From the IMG/VR virus record IMGVR_UViG_3300005337_000001, positions 62,001-126,000 of that record: a DNA stretch of 64,000 nucleotides; one strand, 5' to 3'. Origin of the DNA: a virus. The notes beneath the pieces were generated by a model. It saw only the letters and a program-made list of their open reading frames with translations, was not told where the DNA came from and made no database searches. Each line of letters begins with the position of its first letter. Positions within the stretch are counted from its first letter, which is position 1. Shown here one piece after another: positions 18,101 through 25,868 of the stretch. The translations under genes were made by a program, and so were the position numbers.

Positions 18101-18366
18101 TGGTAGGCGGTCGGGTCACGCTGATCGGTGGCTGCAGTGCTTGCACGTTGAGCTGCCAGAAAGGGGCTCTCTTCCTCGTAGCCGTCGAGGAAGAAGACGT
18201 GCACCAACGTGCGCGGCAGCAAGCGCGTGCCTTCTGGCACGGGCGGTACTTGAATCGCGCCTAGCAGCGGGGCGTTCGGCAGGCCCTGGATTTGGATGCC
18301 GACGATGGGGACTTCAACCCCTTCAAGAAACATCCGAAGGCGAAGACGTTGGGCTCTGGCCGACAT
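15193..18366 (-). CDS. Large tail/baseplate structural protein, 1057 aa
   Basis: A beta-rich start (residues 1-60) is followed by a segment YKVLFMGEILGFEWTKDSSQ and VLQCADLSNYWDYAYQW, reminiscent of hub-type domains of baseplate proteins. Most of the rest is mixed and soluble, and the last 120 residues again contain a sheet-like GTRDLQLSPDGNFVV. It lies downstream of the tape measure and a tail protein, the usual place of baseplate genes. The exact equivalent in T4 or other phages is not certain. Confidence 0.6.
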   Translation of the reverse strand: MSARAQRLRLRMFLEGVEVPIVGIQIQGLPNAPLLGAIQVPPVPEGTRLLPRTLVHVFFLDGYEEESPFLAAQRASTAATDQRDPTAYQNVLNTRNATDTESGGDTQSMEEDLTRYKVLFMGEILGFEWTKDSSQRALVLQCADLSNYWDYAYQWTNTGLFGPGIKALFSGGSTNLFTDFLSSSAEVITNVLRTPSISFPNLKGLGGGIIHLLESIGGSYYYDKKIAGQNIFFTLAELRLHINQMIVAVEDDPTASRLLALQGYGGLLNRLLGGMGGQTSIRQSITALQGIIFHETYAQPCPKYIPGTEGTVSGQVRKRLDQSPNTVFIVRNATGVADALADIKLQLNVASNRGDVALFANSTSVQKNLRDQIITRLKKQQTFLKSTIMQLSKVKPAVPSASSLLNTAQQRIGTAATLTARWSPNNDKSIAACITPIDDAIDKLRRVANLSVVTNSRKNRTPARLVQQILRPDVWFSAPPRCNVIFPEHYNRLNYRRAFMEEPTRLLLKTNDEFFGEDELFDRFYFAPKTKSLKKSQVNLQALLTNDLLEHELFTGILPVFEKMGELNIFAARGGVVKDRVPQVGLAQRSANFLYFKYRFASRQMVVSGRFNPYLALGFPTLVIDKYVDANILALHNELLQKIGQPTRDVNKLLGTAFLGNATQVTISVNQQSGSTEVVLSYPRQPDESVEFLGATDIDEVSVSKRFDDDATRSTDVASIDQPRVQSLGPNLGRITRVQEVTQLYRAAGETKTIENSTSSKPLLLFSNSVPGQKPRPASQRVRARVPVGIEVDARLLDKNVIAELGITPDQPRQTGVATKPSYTGKTTNFYAQSHLVTIRVFRIEEEVPRFRQDVVDLPAEEYIRPGWYGDIWHPSKIGEAYDLFFATGAITDPHNVFRSNDQAQDALNSAAETDDPNDARKDAPVAYQLLAGASIEQASAFLQATYSHIKLAGLDVEEFIRAYTWRPIATMVDIFGTRDLQLSPDGNFVVQGIEGFHSRAFGQYNNLFGLVTPEIEDVVGLKRGTTAAQKGDTRKVKQDAVKDFLAGLGIGRAIIG

Positions 18367-18367
18367 G

Positions 18368-20338
18368 TCACAGCAAGCTCAACAGGTTTATTGCGCCGCG
18401 GGTAGTGTCTAGGCACGGTACATTGAACGGATTGGTGTTTGTGCGGCCAATTCGACGTCCTGTTGCTGTGAGCGCGTTGCCGTCCGGGTTGATTGTCCCC
18501 GGAGCTGCAAGCATGGAGAAGGCGGTGATGGAGCCGCCGACGAACACGGACGCACCCGCGCCAGCGCCAGCAAAGCTGTCGGCAGCACCCACGCCGCCAA
18601 AGCCAGAGCCGAAGCCGGGCGACGGCTTGAGCAGACGCTCGAGGTCACTACGCTGGTCTTCCGCGCCAGCGAACGTGAAGTCGGAGGGCGGAAGGTAGCC
18701 AGGATCGCCGGTGACGCCGAGGCTCGAGCCAAAACCCAGACCGCCGTAGTCGCCGTACCCAGCTTTGCCGAAGCCCGGCCCGCCGTAGGGACTGTCGTAG
18801 CCGTAGGTAGGGTCGCCGAAGCCTGTGTCGAATGGGTTCTGCTGCGCGAGGTTCGAAGAGCGTGAGCCTGCGCCTGCGCTGAAGAGAACGCCGGCGCCGG
18901 CGTCTACACCAAGCTGCCCAGGTGTGAACGCGTTCGATGGAGGGGCCACGGCCGGCGCGAAGCCGTTGGCCGTGCGGCCTGCCTGCGATCCGTTGGAGCC
19001 GAAGGTGCCAGGGCCGGCGAACACACCGCTGGTAAAACCCGATCCGGCGCCGGCGCCCCAGCCAAAGCCGGCCCCGGCGCTGCCGCCAAAGCCGACGCCC
19101 GCGCGTGCGACAGCACCAAAGGTGGCCCCAGCTCCAATGCCTGACCCCATGCCTACGCCATTGCCGATACCTACGCCCGCACCGGCGCCGAAGCTAACGC
19201 CCATACCGAGCCCAGCGATTGCCGTGTAGTTGTTGATGTCGGCGCCGAAGCACGCCATCCAGCTGATGGCCTCCTTGAACAGGTCTTCGACTTCCAGAGC
19301 GCCGCGTACGCGCGGATCGAACACCTCGGGAAGCGTGCCATGCAAGTAGTCAGTGGTGATGTTGCCGTTTCCTGTGAACTCATCCTGGTTGTCGGCGATG
19401 AGCGAACGCAGTGGCTTGGAATGCAAGCGGTCGAAGACATCGAGGGCAGGAATGTCTTGTTGGTTCGACGTACGCAAGTAGTCGATGTACGCCTGCACTG
19501 AGCCAGGGAAGGCGATGGAGCGCGTGCCGCGCGTCAAAGTGTCCGCGAGCCTGCCACGCGAACCGAATTGAGCCGGGTTTGCGTTGCGGTTCACTTCATC
19601 GTCCCAGGCTGCGTACTGGCCCTGCACGTCCGACGCTGACCTGAAAGCCTGGGTGAGCTCTCCGTAGGCGTCGGCGTCGGTGAGCGTGACGTCGGGCGGC
19701 AGCTCCACCGAAGCATGCACTGGGAAGTTCGGGTCGCCGACGAACGAGACGTTGCGCGTGCTCGACACGAACATGCGCCAGGTGAGCATGATTTGAAACG
19801 GCTCGGTGCTCACCTTCACGGCTTGCGCCATGAGCATGTACCCCTCGACCACGTTGTCGTCGTAGAAAAGGTACGTGCGCGCGCCCTGCTCCACGCTCTT
19901 CGAACCGCGCAGCGTGTTCTCCCAGTTCGCCCACCACTCCGCTTCCCAGTTGAAGTCGTGGCTGTTGATGAGCACCGCCTGAATGTCCAAGAAGCGCGGC
20001 GCCTCACCGAAGAAGTAGATGAACGGCTCGCCGAACGTCTCGATGATCTGGTGCTTCTCCATGCGCGCTTCCTGCACGCTCTGAAGAATGAAGTTCGAGT
20101 AGGCACGCGACTCACCGGTGGCCGAGCTCGAGTCGATGAACGGGACCTCGCTGCCGTCGGCACGAATCACCTTGAGCGAAGCGTAGGTGTCTTCTTTGAT
20201 CTCAAGGCCACGCAGTGGACGGCGCACGTTCGTCAAACCAGCGCGTCCGGGGCGCGACAGCGACGGGTCGTTGCGATCCTTCAAGCGCTTGTAGTTTGCT
20301 TCGAAGGGGTCGGTGGTGAGCTCAATGAAGACGGCCAT
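18368..20338 (-). CDS. Tail/baseplate protein with long Gly-rich region, 656 aa
   Basis: The ATG at 20338 overlaps the preceding TAA (TAATG). Residues 1-290 are a folded part (FIYFFGEAPRFLDIQAVLIN, MLMAQAVKVSTEPFQIMLTW) typical of tail proteins encoded just after the tape measure. Residues about 375-480 are a near-periodic Gly-x repeat (GAGAGVGIGNGVGMGSGIGA) with Ala, Val, Met and Phe, followed by Gly/Tyr/Pro-rich sequence to about 590. The Gly-rich part could form an extended or polyproline-II-like structure. Baseplate placement is inferred. Confidence 0.6.
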   Translation of the reverse strand: MAVFIELTTDPFEANYKRLKDRNDPSLSRPGRAGLTNVRRPLRGLEIKEDTYASLKVIRADGSEVPFIDSSSATGESRAYSNFILQSVQEARMEKHQIIETFGEPFIYFFGEAPRFLDIQAVLINSHDFNWEAEWWANWENTLRGSKSVEQGARTYLFYDDNVVEGYMLMAQAVKVSTEPFQIMLTWRMFVSSTRNVSFVGDPNFPVHASVELPPDVTLTDADAYGELTQAFRSASDVQGQYAAWDDEVNRNANPAQFGSRGRLADTLTRGTRSIAFPGSVQAYIDYLRTSNQQDIPALDVFDRLHSKPLRSLIADNQDEFTGNGNITTDYLHGTLPEVFDPRVRGALEVEDLFKEAISWMACFGADINNYTAIAGLGMGVSFGAGAGVGIGNGVGMGSGIGAGATFGAVARAGVGFGGSAGAGFGWGAGAGSGFTSGVFAGPGTFGSNGSQAGRTANGFAPAVAPPSNAFTPGQLGVDAGAGVLFSAGAGSRSSNLAQQNPFDTGFGDPTYGYDSPYGGPGFGKAGYGDYGGLGFGSSLGVTGDPGYLPPSDFTFAGAEDQRSDLERLLKPSPGFGSGFGGVGAADSFAGAGAGASVFVGGSITAFSMLAAPGTINPDGNALTATGRRIGRTNTNPFNVPCLDTTRGAINLLSLL

Positions 20339-20607
20339 TAAATCACCGTGTCCGTCTTGATGAGGAAGTCCTTCACGCTGCGCGGCGGCGGGGTGCCGGC
20401 GTAGGGCTCGCCCTGACTGATGGCAAAGGCGGTGGCCTTCACCATGATAGAGAGCAAGTCTTCCGGTACGATTTTGTCGCGCAGCATGAAGCGGTAGATG
20501 CGCCCATTCTTGCGCAGAGAAATCGGCACTTCGATGCGCTCGCCGAGCGCGCAGCCCGGCGGGATGCGGAGCTCGGTCACGTCTTGGAACAGCAGAGACT
20601 TGGCCAT
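20338..20607 (-). CDS. Small tail-region protein, 89 aa
   Basis: A beta-rich first half (LRIPPGCALGERIEVPISLR) is followed by a helix (EDLLSIMVKATAFAISQGEP). It lies between the tape measure and a tail protein and overlaps both (TGATG and TAATG). Genes at this place often encode small baseplate or tail-tip parts. No family is recognised. Confidence 0.55.
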   Translation of the reverse strand: MAKSLLFQDVTELRIPPGCALGERIEVPISLRKNGRIYRFMLRDKIVPEDLLSIMVKATAFAISQGEPYAGTPPPRSVKDFLIKTDTVI

Positions 20608-23600
20608 CAGGGTGTCTTTTCGGGGTCTGTCTTGCCGGTGTTGCCGGCGATCTCGGCGAGCTTGGCGCGCGCGGCCTCGTTGGACTTGACCATGGCTTCC
20701 AAATATCGGTTGCTCTCGCCGATCTTGTCGATGATCTTTTCCTCGGGGGACTGGTTGCTTTTCGCCTGCTCCTCGAGCTTCTTCTTTGTCTCGTCGGTAG
20801 CACCAGCCATGGCCCGCGACAGGATGGCGCCGCCCTGAATACCGCCGCCCTTCTTGCTGGCTGCTGCGATGGATTCTTCGAGGCTCTTGACGAAGTTCTC
20901 GTCGCCGCCCACGCCGAGTCGTGCGGCCAGAGCTGCGGCAGCGCCGGCAGCGTCCTTGCCCTTGAGGCCCTTGAGCTCGTCGGCCCCGAACTGCAGGCCC
21001 AGCTGCGACGCAATAGCTCCCGCCGCACCCATCTTTCGCTTCGAGCCCTCGATGGCCTGGCCGCGCATGATCATCTCAGATGCCTGACCTCCGACCTCCG
21101 TACCGGCCATCTGCGAGCCAAGCGCGCGCAAGCTCTTCACGTCCATGCCGGACATCTGGTTGTACAGGTCTCCGCCCTTAGCGGTCATCTTCTCGTAGAT
21201 CGCCGCCTTCTCTTCCGGCGTCGACGCCTTGCTCATCTCCATGCCCAACGACTGCACTTCGAGCGCCATCTGCGCTGCCTGTACCGCACCCTGGCCGCCC
21301 TGCTTGGCCAGTTTCATCTTGGCGTCGTCAGTGAGCATGAGCGTGTCGACGACGGTGCCGCCGGCGCCACGACCGTCGCTGCCTGTGCGCACGCCCACGA
21401 GCTTGGCGATGCCGCCAGCACGCAGCGCCTGCATTTCTTGACGCGCGCTCTTACCAACCTGGCTTGCCAGCTGGTTGATGATCTCTTTGCGCTGCTCAGA
21501 AGCTGCGCCTTGCACCCCCTGCGCCTGGGCCAAGATGCTCTCCTTGGTGACAGCGTCGGGGTCGCCGCCCATCTCAGACACGGTCTTCTTGCGACGAGCG
21601 ATGAGCTTGCCCCAGTCCGCGTTCGACATCTTGTCGACGCCACCCTTGGCGTTGGCGGTCTTCATGAGGTCGGCAGTCAGTCGTACCGACTCGAGCGCGC
21701 CGAGTCGGCCCTGCTCATCCTCGCTCAGCTTGTCGATACCACCACGCTCGGCGCCGGCGCCACGGATGTTCGAGATAGCGCTGAGCAGGCTTTCTTCAGA
21801 ACCAGCGGCGCCCGAGAGCGCGTCGAACGCAACGCGGCGCATCTCAGGGTCGTCGAGCGCAGCGCCGGCGGCACGGGCGCGCTTGGCGTTGCCGTTCCAC
21901 TCTTCGAGCATTTGGCCACCCAAACCGCCAAGCTTTTTACCCAGGAAACCACCAGCGGCCATGCCGGCTGCGCCGCCTAGAAAACCACCAGCAGCGCCGA
22001 GCGCGCTGCCGATCGCACCGGAAGCGCGGGCCATCCCGCTCTTACCAAGGCCGAGCATCGAACGACCCATCACCTCTTGGCGTTGAGCTTCCGTACGCAA
22101 GCTGCCGCCGCCCACCATGTCCGACAGACCAGGGACCTGGAAGGTCTCGCTCAAACGTCCGGACTTGATACCAATCTCGCCTTCCATCTGCTGCATGAAC
22201 TCGGCCTGCTCACGCTGGTCCATGCCGCGGAACTTCTTCCCCATCGCCGTGTCTTTGCCAAAGTGGCGCTTGAATGCAGCCATGCGGTCCTCGCCGCCCA
22301 GACCGCTGAGCTCGTCAGCGTACGCGCGCTTGAGCTCGAGCGAGTTGCCCTTCACCAAGCCGGCCATCTCGTCGCTCATGCTGCCAGCGGTGCCAAGGCG
22401 TGCGGAGAACTGCAGGTCCTCCACGTGCTCTTTGTAACGAGATTGGCTGAAGTTCTCGCGGGGGCCACCCATCCCGGTCATGGCACCACCGCCCAGGTTG
22501 CGGATGAAGCCATTGCTGCCGGTCAGGCTGCCGCGCGCTGCCGCGCCTTCACGCCCGCCCATCATAGCCACGCGGTGCGCCTCGCGCACACCGGTGATGA
22601 TGTGCTCCTCGTAGGTACCGGCGATGCGGTTGCCCCACTCAGAAATCTTGTCGGTGGCCACGTTCAAGATGTCCTGCCCGGCCTTGTTCATCTCGTTGTT
22701 GACCTTGTCGCGCGCAGCCTCGAGCTTGCGCTTCACACCTTCGATGCCCGAGTTCTGAGCGCGAAGACCATGCTCGCGCACCATCGAGTCGTCCTGCTGC
22801 GCCTCGCGCCGGTGCTGCATCATCTCCGGCATCTTCCGGACCATCTTCATCATCGAGTCCATCTCGTCGCGCCCCATGCCGAGCTGCCGCTGCATGAACA
22901 GCATTTCGCGGTCGCCCATCGAGTGAACGTCGATCCCCTTGCCCTGCGCCCAGCCCATCATCGCCATGGCCGGAGCCATGCCACCGAACTCTTCCATCAC
23001 AGCACCACGCAGGCGCCCTTCGTTACGGATGAAGTTGGCGCGGCCCACACCAGCCAGGTTCTTGTGCGCGGCGTTGCGTGTGTCGTTCACGCTCATGCCG
23101 CCCGTGAGAAAGTCGTTGACTGAGCCTTGGTTGAGCTTCCCGTCCTTGCCGGCGAGCGAAGCCAGAAGCCAGCGGCCTTTGCTGGACTTCAAAAAGCTAC
23201 CCGTCTGCATCATGTTCTGCTGCGCCATGGCAGCACGGCCTTCAGCCCCGGTTTGGCCCGTGGCTTGGAAGATGTCCTCTTCGCTCAGCGCGCCGACCTG
23301 CTGCGCGATGCCGACTTGCTCGATGGCTTTGATGCCGCCCATCGCGCCCTGTCTGCCGGTACCGCCGAACATGCGGCTGATCTGCGAGCCGGCGTTCATC
23401 ATGCCGGTGACTTCGGTCGTAGCCAGACCGCCGCTCACTGACGCAGCACGGATCGCTCCGCTCACACCAGCCTGGTTACGGAAGACGCCCGACCCTTTCA
23501 TGGAGGCCATCGTCTTTTGCGCCTCCTCGAGCGTCGTACCCATGTCCTCGGCGATGGCCTTCACCGACTTCATCATCTCGCGAAACTTCTCGGTGAACTC

Positions 23601-24209
23601 CTTGGAGTTGCGCACGCCGTCGGCGAGACCCATACGACCCATGTTCGACGCGAGACGACCGAGCTCGTTGAAGCTAGGCCCTAGCTCGGTGAGGCCACCC
23701 TCACCTGCCATGCTGCGCATGTTGCCGCCGATGGATCGAATATCACCTTCGGAGAAGCCACGACCGTGGCTAGCGCCAGGATTGAAGAACGAGTAGCCGT
23801 TGCGCATCGACTGGTTGAATTGCTGGCCCTGCTGCATGCCCTGCATGACCTGGTTGCCCATGTAGCTGATGGCGCCGATGCCAAGAGCCATACCGCCGCC
23901 TACTGCAGCACCAGTCAACGCAGCTCCACCAAACCCAGCACCTGCCCCCATCGCTCCGGCGCCGGCGCGCACGCCTATTGACATCGGGTCGAGCCCCATC
24001 ATGCCAAGGCCGAGCATTGCCGCGGGAGCGCCGATAGCACTCGACGTGTTGAGCGCGCTGGCGGCCATACCTTCGCTCTGTCCACGCGTGTTCATCCCGC
24101 CGAAGTTGTAGCCGTTCGGTTGAATCATCCCCGCGTACTGCATCTGCTGCATGTGCTGCTGGGTGAAGGACCCATTCAGCTGGGCGATTTGTGCGGAGGA
24201 AAGCGGCAT
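20607..24209 (-). CDS. Tail tape measure protein, 1200 aa
   Basis: The tape measure sets tail length and leaves the tube at DNA injection. The protein is the longest in the window, rich in Met, Gln, Gly and Ala, with hydrophobic Gly/Ala segments at about 55-130 and 730-765 and long charged helical stretches between them. It is the first gene of the - strand tail block, with GGGAAG before the ATG. It is about 26 kb from the sheath and tube genes, so the tail module is split. Confidence 0.78.
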   Translation of the reverse strand: MPLSSAQIAQLNGSFTQQHMQQMQYAGMIQPNGYNFGGMNTRGQSEGMAASALNTSSAIGAPAAMLGLGMMGLDPMSIGVRAGAGAMGAGAGFGGAALTGAAVGGGMALGIGAISYMGNQVMQGMQQGQQFNQSMRNGYSFFNPGASHGRGFSEGDIRSIGGNMRSMAGEGGLTELGPSFNELGRLASNMGRMGLADGVRNSKEFTEKFREMMKSVKAIAEDMGTTLEEAQKTMASMKGSGVFRNQAGVSGAIRAASVSGGLATTEVTGMMNAGSQISRMFGGTGRQGAMGGIKAIEQVGIAQQVGALSEEDIFQATGQTGAEGRAAMAQQNMMQTGSFLKSSKGRWLLASLAGKDGKLNQGSVNDFLTGGMSVNDTRNAAHKNLAGVGRANFIRNEGRLRGAVMEEFGGMAPAMAMMGWAQGKGIDVHSMGDREMLFMQRQLGMGRDEMDSMMKMVRKMPEMMQHRREAQQDDSMVREHGLRAQNSGIEGVKRKLEAARDKVNNEMNKAGQDILNVATDKISEWGNRIAGTYEEHIITGVREAHRVAMMGGREGAAARGSLTGSNGFIRNLGGGAMTGMGGPRENFSQSRYKEHVEDLQFSARLGTAGSMSDEMAGLVKGNSLELKRAYADELSGLGGEDRMAAFKRHFGKDTAMGKKFRGMDQREQAEFMQQMEGEIGIKSGRLSETFQVPGLSDMVGGGSLRTEAQRQEVMGRSMLGLGKSGMARASGAIGSALGAAGGFLGGAAGMAAGGFLGKKLGGLGGQMLEEWNGNAKRARAAGAALDDPEMRRVAFDALSGAAGSEESLLSAISNIRGAGAERGGIDKLSEDEQGRLGALESVRLTADLMKTANAKGGVDKMSNADWGKLIARRKKTVSEMGGDPDAVTKESILAQAQGVQGAASEQRKEIINQLASQVGKSARQEMQALRAGGIAKLVGVRTGSDGRGAGGTVVDTLMLTDDAKMKLAKQGGQGAVQAAQMALEVQSLGMEMSKASTPEEKAAIYEKMTAKGGDLYNQMSGMDVKSLRALGSQMAGTEVGGQASEMIMRGQAIEGSKRKMGAAGAIASQLGLQFGADELKGLKGKDAAGAAAALAARLGVGGDENFVKSLEESIAAASKKGGGIQGGAILSRAMAGATDETKKKLEEQAKSNQSPEEKIIDKIGESNRYLEAMVKSNEAARAKLAEIAGNTGKTDPEKTP

Positions 24210-24260
24210 CTACTTCCCAAGATCCTAACACGTGGCACCAAGCAAAAAGCTCGGGGCATC

Positions 24261-24280
24261 GGAGATAAGAATGATGAAGG
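24261..24280 (+). promoter_or_regulatory. 20-base motif copy 1 (ATAAGA-N4-TGAAGG)
   Basis: The sequence ggagATAAGAatgaTGAAGG is shared in register with 24874-24893 and 25881-25900. It lies 183 bases before the ATG at 24463. It may be a promoter element or a transcript-start element. Confidence 0.4.
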
Positions 24281-24348
24281 CGCTGGAAGCCCTCTCTTCG
24301 GAGAACCTCCTGCGAGATTGCTCCTCCTTCTTGGGCCAGCGCCTCGGC

Positions 24349-24367
24349 GTGCCCTTCGGCAAGGCAC
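24349..24367. other. Small hairpin
   Basis: GTGCC pairs with GGCAC, and TT with AA inside it, around a CGGC loop. It is 20 bases upstream of the larger hairpin at 24387 and may fold with it into one structured element. Confidence 0.4.
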
Positions 24368-24386
24368 GTCATCGTGTCCCCCACAC

Positions 24387-24421
24387 CCCCACCAGCAGGA
24401 CTCGTCATCCTGTTGGTGGGG
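24387..24421. other. Strong 14-bp hairpin in divergent region
   Basis: CCCCACCAGCAGGA pairs with TCCTGTTGGTGGGG (one G-T pair) around a 7-base loop. No T-run follows on either strand, so it is not a simple terminator. It lies in the leader of either the tape-measure transcript or the + strand operon. Confidence 0.55.
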
Positions 24422-24462
24422 TGCCGCTTGCTGTGAAAGTCGACCAAGCTTCAAAACTAGCC

Positions 24463-24900
24463 ATGCATCGAAACCAAACATCCATCATCTTCACGCCGGA
24501 CCAGCTGCTACGAGCCGTCAAAGGCTGGTGCTGGGACTGCGGCGAGAGAGTGCCTGACTACATCGTGCAGAAAGAGGTTTGGAATGCAGCCTGGCCCGGC
24601 GACGATCGAATGGGTACTAAACGTCTCAAGCGTCTGAAGCAAGCAGCGACCAGGGTCTTTCCTGAACGCGCTCGCTCCATCGACAGCAACCTCGTGCACG
24701 TTCACGTCCACCTGTGCTTCCCCTGCTTGGAGAAGAGGCTGGGCAGGAAACTAGTCATCACCGACTTCACCACCAAGACCAGAGCGGGGAAGATCGTCAA
24801 GGAGAACGCTGGGATCTTCCTCGGCTTCATGTTGGGGCAGAAGGTAGAGCGTGCGAAAAAAGGCGAGGAAACCGGGGATAAGAAAGATGAAGGAGGATAG
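24463..24900 (+). CDS. Small zinc-binding protein with two CxxC pairs, 145 aa
   Basis: The start was set at ATG 24463. C23-W-D-C26 and C85-F-P-C88 form a four-cysteine zinc site. The pattern HLCFPCLEKRLGRKLVITDF is familiar from unnamed phage and bacterial proteins. A helix-rich Lys tail follows. The last codons overlap the second 20-base motif copy and supply the ribosome binding site for the next frame. Function unknown; nucleic-acid contact is possible. Confidence 0.6.
   Translation: MHRNQTSIIFTPDQLLRAVKGWCWDCGERVPDYIVQKEVWNAAWPGDDRMGTKRLKRLKQAATRVFPERARSIDSNLVHVHVHLCFPCLEKRLGRKLVITDFTTKTRAGKIVKENAGIFLGFMLGQKVERAKKGEETGDKKDEGG
24874..24893 (+). promoter_or_regulatory. 20-base motif copy 2 (ATAAGA-N4-TGAAGG)
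   Basis: The sequence ggggATAAGAaagaTGAAGG lies at the end of the gene above and directly before AGGAGG and an ATG at 24903. Confidence 0.4.
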
Positions 24901-24902
24901 CA

Positions 24903-24938
24903 ATGTCCCAACAATCAGGTGAGCTGGCGCCGTGCTGA
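24903..24938 (+). CDS. Possible 11-residue leader peptide
   Basis: AAGGAGG sits 6 bases before this ATG, the best ribosome binding site in the area. The frame encodes MSQQSGELAPC and then stops, overlapping the GTG of the next frame. It may only serve to load ribosomes for the coupled gene at 24932. Confidence 0.25.
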   Translation: MSQQSGELAPC

Positions 24939-25045
24939 GCGTAGCCAGCCTCATCGCCGCCGAGTGGTTAGTTGAATTCGCCATCGGCTGGCACAACGGT
25001 TTCATGCGGAAGTACCGCCAAGCGCAAAAGGAAGGACGACTCTGA
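24932..25045 (+). CDS. Small membrane-associated protein candidate, 37 aa
   Basis: From a GTG start the frame encodes VLSVASLIAAEWLVEFAIGW and then a basic amphipathic tail (RKYRQAQKEGRL). It ends in TGATG, overlapping the ATG of the next gene, which supports its being real. The first 20 residues are hydrophobic and could sit in the membrane. Function unknown. Confidence 0.45.
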   Translation: MLSVASLIAAEWLVEFAIGWHNGFMRKYRQAQKEGRL

Positions 25046-25365
25046 TGCTGACCCCCGTACGTGAGATGGCTGAGCCGGAGCGTCGCCGCCACCAACAGAA
25101 CCTAGGCCTGGTCATTGTGACCCGGCGTTCCGATCCACCACTAACCGAGAAGAGAAAAAGAATGGACGAGACGGCACGACCCCAAACCCCTCGCGCTGGC
25201 ATGAGCCGCGCTGCCCAGACCCTCGAGCGAATGACGGAGACGCCGACCTTCAAAGAGGTCGCGCTCCACGAGCTCCAGCGCGCGTCGGTCTACGTGCCGA
25301 TGCTGTTTTCAGCAGGAATTGGGCTGCTTTGGCTCAACAAGCGCTTCTTCCTGAAGGTCATCTGA
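25045..25365 (+). CDS. Small protein with C-terminal membrane segment, 106 aa
   Basis: The start ATG overlaps the previous stop (TGATG); an alternative ATG at 25162 would give 67 residues. The N-terminal part is basic and polar; residues about 82-98 (VYVPMLFSAGIGLLWLN) form one membrane-spanning helix followed by KRFFLKVI. It is the last gene before the terminator at 25388. Function unknown. Confidence 0.5.
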   Translation: MLTPVREMAEPERRRHQQNLGLVIVTRRSDPPLTEKRKRMDETARPQTPRAGMSRAAQTLERMTETPTFKEVALHELQRASVYVPMLFSAGIGLLWLNKRFFLKVI

Positions 25366-25387
25366 CCGACGCCAGGCAGAGGCGGAG

Positions 25388-25419
25388 AAGGCACAAGACC
25401 AATCGGTCACGTGCCTTTT
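25388..25419 (+). terminator. Rho-independent terminator
   Basis: AAGGCAC pairs with GTGCCTT, and GACC with GGTC inside it, around an AATC loop; TTTT closes the hairpin. It ends the + strand group 24463-25365. Confidence 0.75.
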
Positions 25420-25559
25420 CGTAGCCCTGTGGCGGACATGTGGCGCCTCAATTGTGGTGATGAGCTGCCCACACCCCAAGATGAATTCCCTTGAACTTCG
25501 CTGAGAATTCCCCAAACTACGGACCAGGCAATCAAGCCTATCCGAAATGCAGGTGCACC

Positions 25560-25853
25560 ATGGCCAAGCAGACCTTCTTCCAGATGGGTATGAACCCGCT
25601 CGGAAATGCCGAGGTGATGCTGGACGTGTGCCGTAAAGAGTATGAGAAAGCTGGTCGCGCTGCGGATGTCGAGGAGCTCAAGAGCATCTCGGTCCGTAAC
25701 GCAGACGGCGCTCGTCTCGCGCTGCTCACCGTCTGGCACCTCCCGGAAGACATTCACGTCACCGACATCAAGCGCTACACCGTCGTAGCAATGCGCTTGG
25801 CGGTACGTGCGACCGATCGCCAGCGTGGTTCGCAGCTTCAGCTAGCCAGCTGA
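25560..25853 (+). CDS. Hypothetical protein, 97 aa
   Basis: The start was set at ATG 25560 behind AGGTG; upstream in-frame codons have no ribosome binding site. It is a compact acidic-to-basic alpha/beta protein (NAEVMLDVCRKEYEKAG, LALLTVWHLPEDIHVTDIKR) ending in a Gln/Arg-rich tail. It stands alone between a terminator and the structured leader at 25869, so it probably has its own promoter in 25420-25559. No family is recognised. Confidence 0.55.
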   Translation: MAKQTFFQMGMNPLGNAEVMLDVCRKEYEKAGRAADVEELKSISVRNADGARLALLTVWHLPEDIHVTDIKRYTVVAMRLAVRATDRQRGSQLQLAS

Positions 25854-25868
25854 CAGCAGCTGCAAAAC

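Larger units (their letters stand above)
24210..24462. promoter_or_regulatory. Divergent intergenic region with structured DNA/RNA
   Basis: It separates the tape-measure block (- strand) from the small + strand genes, so promoters for both should lie here. No clear -35/-10 pair is visible. It contains one copy of the 20-base motif (24261-24280) and two hairpins (24349-24367 and 24387-24421). A + frame beginning at GTG 24232 runs through it, but the hairpins and odd residue content argue against coding. Confidence 0.55.

Noticed and set aside
24349-24421. Hammerhead-type ribozyme in the divergent region
   Set aside because: Neither strand has the CTGANGA and GAAA core in the required order next to the hairpins.
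24232-24462. N-terminal extension of the gene at 24463 from a GTG
   Set aside because: It would run through two hairpins and the repeated motif, has no ribosome binding site and shows no protein-like pattern.
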